Source: DAOPXV01 sp964551445 (GTDB lineage Bacteria > Muiribacteriota > UBA9980). Taken from it: 64,000 nt of DNA. The stretch is from positions 74,778 through 138,777 of the forward strand of contig CAZKCG010000007.1 in assembly GCA_964551445.1 (NCBI GenBank). The letters are read 5' to 3'. Shown piece after piece: positions 62,479-64,000 of this stretch; position 1 is the stretch's first letter, and the number at the start of each line of letters is the position of its first letter. The notes below the pieces were generated by a model that did no database searches, was not told the origin of the DNA, and was given only the letters and a program-made list of their open reading frames with translations. A program made the translations under genes and the position numbers.

Positions 62479-62564
62479 ATTTACAGGCGCTTGCCTAAAA
62501 CGAACTGAAAGGTTCAGGGTGTGGCATGAAACGTTCAATTGTTCAAAAAACGACCTTTTCTGTC

Positions 62565-62593
62565 GAATTTTTATACATGCTTGATTTTTATAC
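62565..62593 (+). promoter_or_regulatory. Two direct repeats upstream of the sigma-54 promoter
   Basis: GAATTTTTATAC (62565-62576) and GATTTTTATAC (62583-62593), one an 18-base step from the other, lie about 115-145 bases upstream of the -24/-12 element. This is the usual distance for enhancer sites bound by sigma-54 activators. Confidence 0.45.
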
Positions 62594-62708
62594 GAAACCT
62601 CTTGTCCAAAGCCATAAAAACTCTTTTCTGCAGCGGTTTTCACAAGAACCGGCAACGATTTGACGCCTTCCGTTTTGTATAATAAAAGAACGATTATGCG
62701 CAAAATTG

Positions 62709-62725
62709 TTGGCACGCATCTTGCA
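62709..62725 (+). promoter_or_regulatory. Sigma-54 (-24/-12) promoter
   Basis: TTGGCACG-CATC-TTGCA is a full match to the consensus TGGCACG-N4-TTGC[AT], with the required GG and GC elements 10 bases apart (GG at 62711-62712, GC at 62723-62724). Transcription should start near 62736. Two sigma-54 activators are encoded in this window at 47553 and 49535. Confidence 0.9.
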
Positions 62726-62843
62726 GTAAAGGAGTTTGAATTTCAAAATCGTTTCAGTATGGATAATTTTTGAAATAACGATCTTGAAAAGCCGTATTTC
62801 GGCAAAAAGTGAACTTTAACCAGCGTAAAACGGAGGAATCAGT

Positions 62844-63008
62844 ATGTTGAATATCAACCTTACAAACGAAAAAAGCATAAAAACAAACGGCAACGATAAT
62901 ATCTTAACCGCAAAAGACGCCGATTTCAAAAGTCAGGCGGGCCGCGACGATAATTTCGACAGGATCGCAGCCGACATCAGAGCCTCTCTCGACGCTTTCA
63001 TCTGCTGA
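62844..63008 (+). CDS. 54-residue peptide under sigma-54 control
   Basis: MLNINLTNEKSIKT at the start, an acidic/polar middle, and the amphipathic C-terminal helix FDRIAADIRASLDAFIC. GGAGGA is 7 bases before the ATG, and the gene has its own sigma-54 promoter and a downstream terminator, so it forms a monocistronic unit. No signal peptide, membrane segment or known family (it is not a clear FlgM, toxin or leader). A regulated small protein, or a precursor peptide ending in Cys, are both possible. Confidence 0.7.
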   Translation: MLNINLTNEKSIKTNGNDNILTAKDADFKSQAGRDDNFDRIAADIRASLDAFIC

Positions 63009-63127
63009 TCATGCGGTAAAGCGATTCGGATCCAGCTAGCGCGGAAAGATCAAAAGCTGAATTTGTGGATATTTTCAACGACGGCAGCCCGGCATAGTAG
63101 ATCAGATAATTTTAATATACTTAAAAT

Positions 63128-63176
63128 AAAAATGGCAGGAGTTATTCACTTATATGAATTTCCCTGCCATTTTTAT
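63128..63176. terminator. Bidirectional intrinsic terminator
   Basis: AAAAATGGCAGG pairs with CCCTGCCATTTTT around a loop of about 20 bases. It ends the small-peptide transcript (about 440 bases in all) and faces the EF-hand gene. Confidence 0.85.
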
Positions 63177-63305
63177 ATTTTGATATTCTTATATCCTGAT
63201 GTATCAATTAACCGTGGAAGCTTAGAGTTTGCCGTTAAACTTTATCCGTTAACGGCTCCGGACGGCTGCCGGACATCCCTCGCGCCTTTGATGGTTCTTC
63301 ACACA

Positions 63306-64000
63306 TCACGCCTGCGTATTCAAAAGCGAAGAGTATTGAGACTGCTGCTTATACTGCATGAATGAACTGCTTGCGCTCTGGTAGGCGTTCATGACCTGCT
63401 GAATGAGGCTGTTTTTTATCTGTTCGTTAACGGTGTTGGCATTAGTGACATCCGCCGTTACTTCCTGATAATCGGATATGCCGTTGTTGTTCTTATCCAG
63501 ATTTTCCTGATCGTCAGGGATGCCGTTAGCGTTAAGGTCTTCCGACCCGCTCGATGACCCGCTTTTTGAAACGCCGGACGCCCCGCCGCCAGGGGGAGGC
63601 GCTCCGCCGGGAGGAGGCCCGTCAGGTCCGCCGGCAGGCTTCATTTTTGAAGCGAATTCTGAATTTTCGGTTTTACTTATTTTTCCGTCACTGTTCGCGT
63701 CGATCTTTGCGAACATCTCGGCGGCGTTCTTTGAATTGCCGGATATTTTGTTCATCTTGTCATTGAAAGCGCTAAACTCGGTTTTATCGAGCGAACCGTC
63801 GCCGTTAGCGAGCACCCGCCCACGCCCGTTGTCGGTGGCCGCCAAGAGTGGTTTCAACGTGGACGTGGAGGCGCGCGCATCTGCAAGTTGTTTTTCCGAT
63901 TCGCGATTGGCAAGCAATGCGGACGAACCAGCACGATAGAGCAGCAGTGTCTTGAACAAGTCAGAACGGATCAGGTAGCTTGTCTCGAGGGGTGCGGCTC
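63306..64000 (-). CDS. EF-hand domain protein, N-terminal end outside the window or chimeric
   Basis: The frame reads off the right edge. Clear EF-hand/dockerin-like Ca-binding motifs are present: NGDGSLDKTEF, DANSDGKISKTE, and DLNANGIPDDQENLDKNNNGISD. A Pro/Gly-rich linker separates them, and a Gln/Ser-rich C-terminus ends YSSLLNTQA. Upstream of about 63810 (on the reading strand) the protein changes character (RSDLFKTLLLYRAGSS...TDNGRGRVL). The first EF-hand loses its leading Asp exactly at that point, so sequence from about 63810 to 64000 may be foreign or misassembled. The reading frame itself is unbroken. Confidence 0.7.
   Translation of the reverse strand, partial: AAPLETSYLIRSDLFKTLLLYRAGSSALLANRESEKQLADARASTSTLKPLLAATDNGRGRVLANGDGSLDKTEFSAFNDKMNKISGNSKNAAEMFAKIDANSDGKISKTENSEFASKMKPAGGPDGPPPGGAPPPGGGASGVSKSGSSSGSEDLNANGIPDDQENLDKNNNGISDYQEVTADVTNANTVNEQIKNSLIQQVMNAYQSASSSFMQYKQQSQYSSLLNTQA

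Noticed and set aside
62521..62540. A second -24/-12 box at TGGCATGAAACGTTCA
   Set aside because: The GC of the -12 element is missing (TC instead), so it does not meet the sigma-54 requirement.
1..64000. CRISPR arrays, rRNA genes, complete insertion sequences, prophage genes
   Set aside because: No regularly spaced repeats, rRNA motifs, transposase or phage structural genes were seen. The group II remnant is the only mobile-element trace.

Overview
The window (64 kb, fairly balanced base composition) looks like chromosomal DNA from an uncultured, anaerobic, Gram-negative-type bacterium. It has lipoproteins, a TolC/MFP/RND tripartite pump, a type II/IV pseudopilin, ECF sigma and sigma-54 regulation, and an unusual load of HEAT, TPR, NHL, WD40-like and FGE-like repeat proteins. 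That mix recalls candidate phyla such as Riflebacteria or Wallbacteria, but this is an impression and no rRNA or other decisive marker is present.

Layout. 1-9004 (mostly minus strand): start of gcvT, acylphosphatase, a zinc-ribbon/NHL protein, a phasin-like coiled coil, lysS, a metallophosphoesterase, and an operon of HEAT protein, LysM/M23 lipoprotein and TPR protein. 9052-16298 (minus): a bacterial microcompartment (BMC) locus of the sugar-phosphate (deoxyribose phosphate) type. It runs from a consensus promoter through BMC-H, an RpiB-like protein, two BMC-P pentamers, a second BMC-H, a flavoprotein-DeoC fusion, an aldehyde:ferredoxin oxidoreductase (AOR) carrying a DeoC-like N-terminal domain, and phosphopentomutase deoB. 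16490-23821: a secreted triple FGE-like/chitobiase-like repeat protein, a lipoprotein, and an ECF sigma operon. 24075-30195: cytosolic and envelope proteins, a pseudopilin, TPR and HEAT proteins, apt and recJ. 30196-38588: a gingipain-type C25 protease, adenosine deaminase, a large hybrid histidine kinase and a secreted phosphoesterase. 38639-50569: a CusCBA-like metal efflux operon with its own sensor kinase and YHS-like metal-binding protein, facing a sigma-54 response regulator, a NrdG-like radical SAM protein and a second sigma-54 activator. 50674-64000: M23 peptidases, a group II intron remnant, a radical SAM/SPASM-like protein, a YdjM-like membrane protein, a candidate structured RNA, a membrane-anchored MutS-like ATPase, a DUF2652-like/beta-propeller cluster, a 54-residue peptide gene behind a textbook sigma-54 promoter, and an EF-hand protein running off the right end.

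How the genes fit together. DeoB makes deoxyribose-5-phosphate, DeoC splits it into glyceraldehyde-3-phosphate and acetaldehyde, and the AOR could oxidise acetaldehyde to acetate with ferredoxin as acceptor. That would remove the need for the CoA-acylating aldehyde dehydrogenase, alcohol dehydrogenase and phosphotransacylase of standard metabolosomes, none of which is seen here. Adenosine deaminase and apt, elsewhere in the window, fit a nucleoside-salvage lifestyle. The AOR-BMC arrangement is the most striking system in the window; the sigma-54-driven small peptide, the group II intron scar and the structured RNA are the next best leads.
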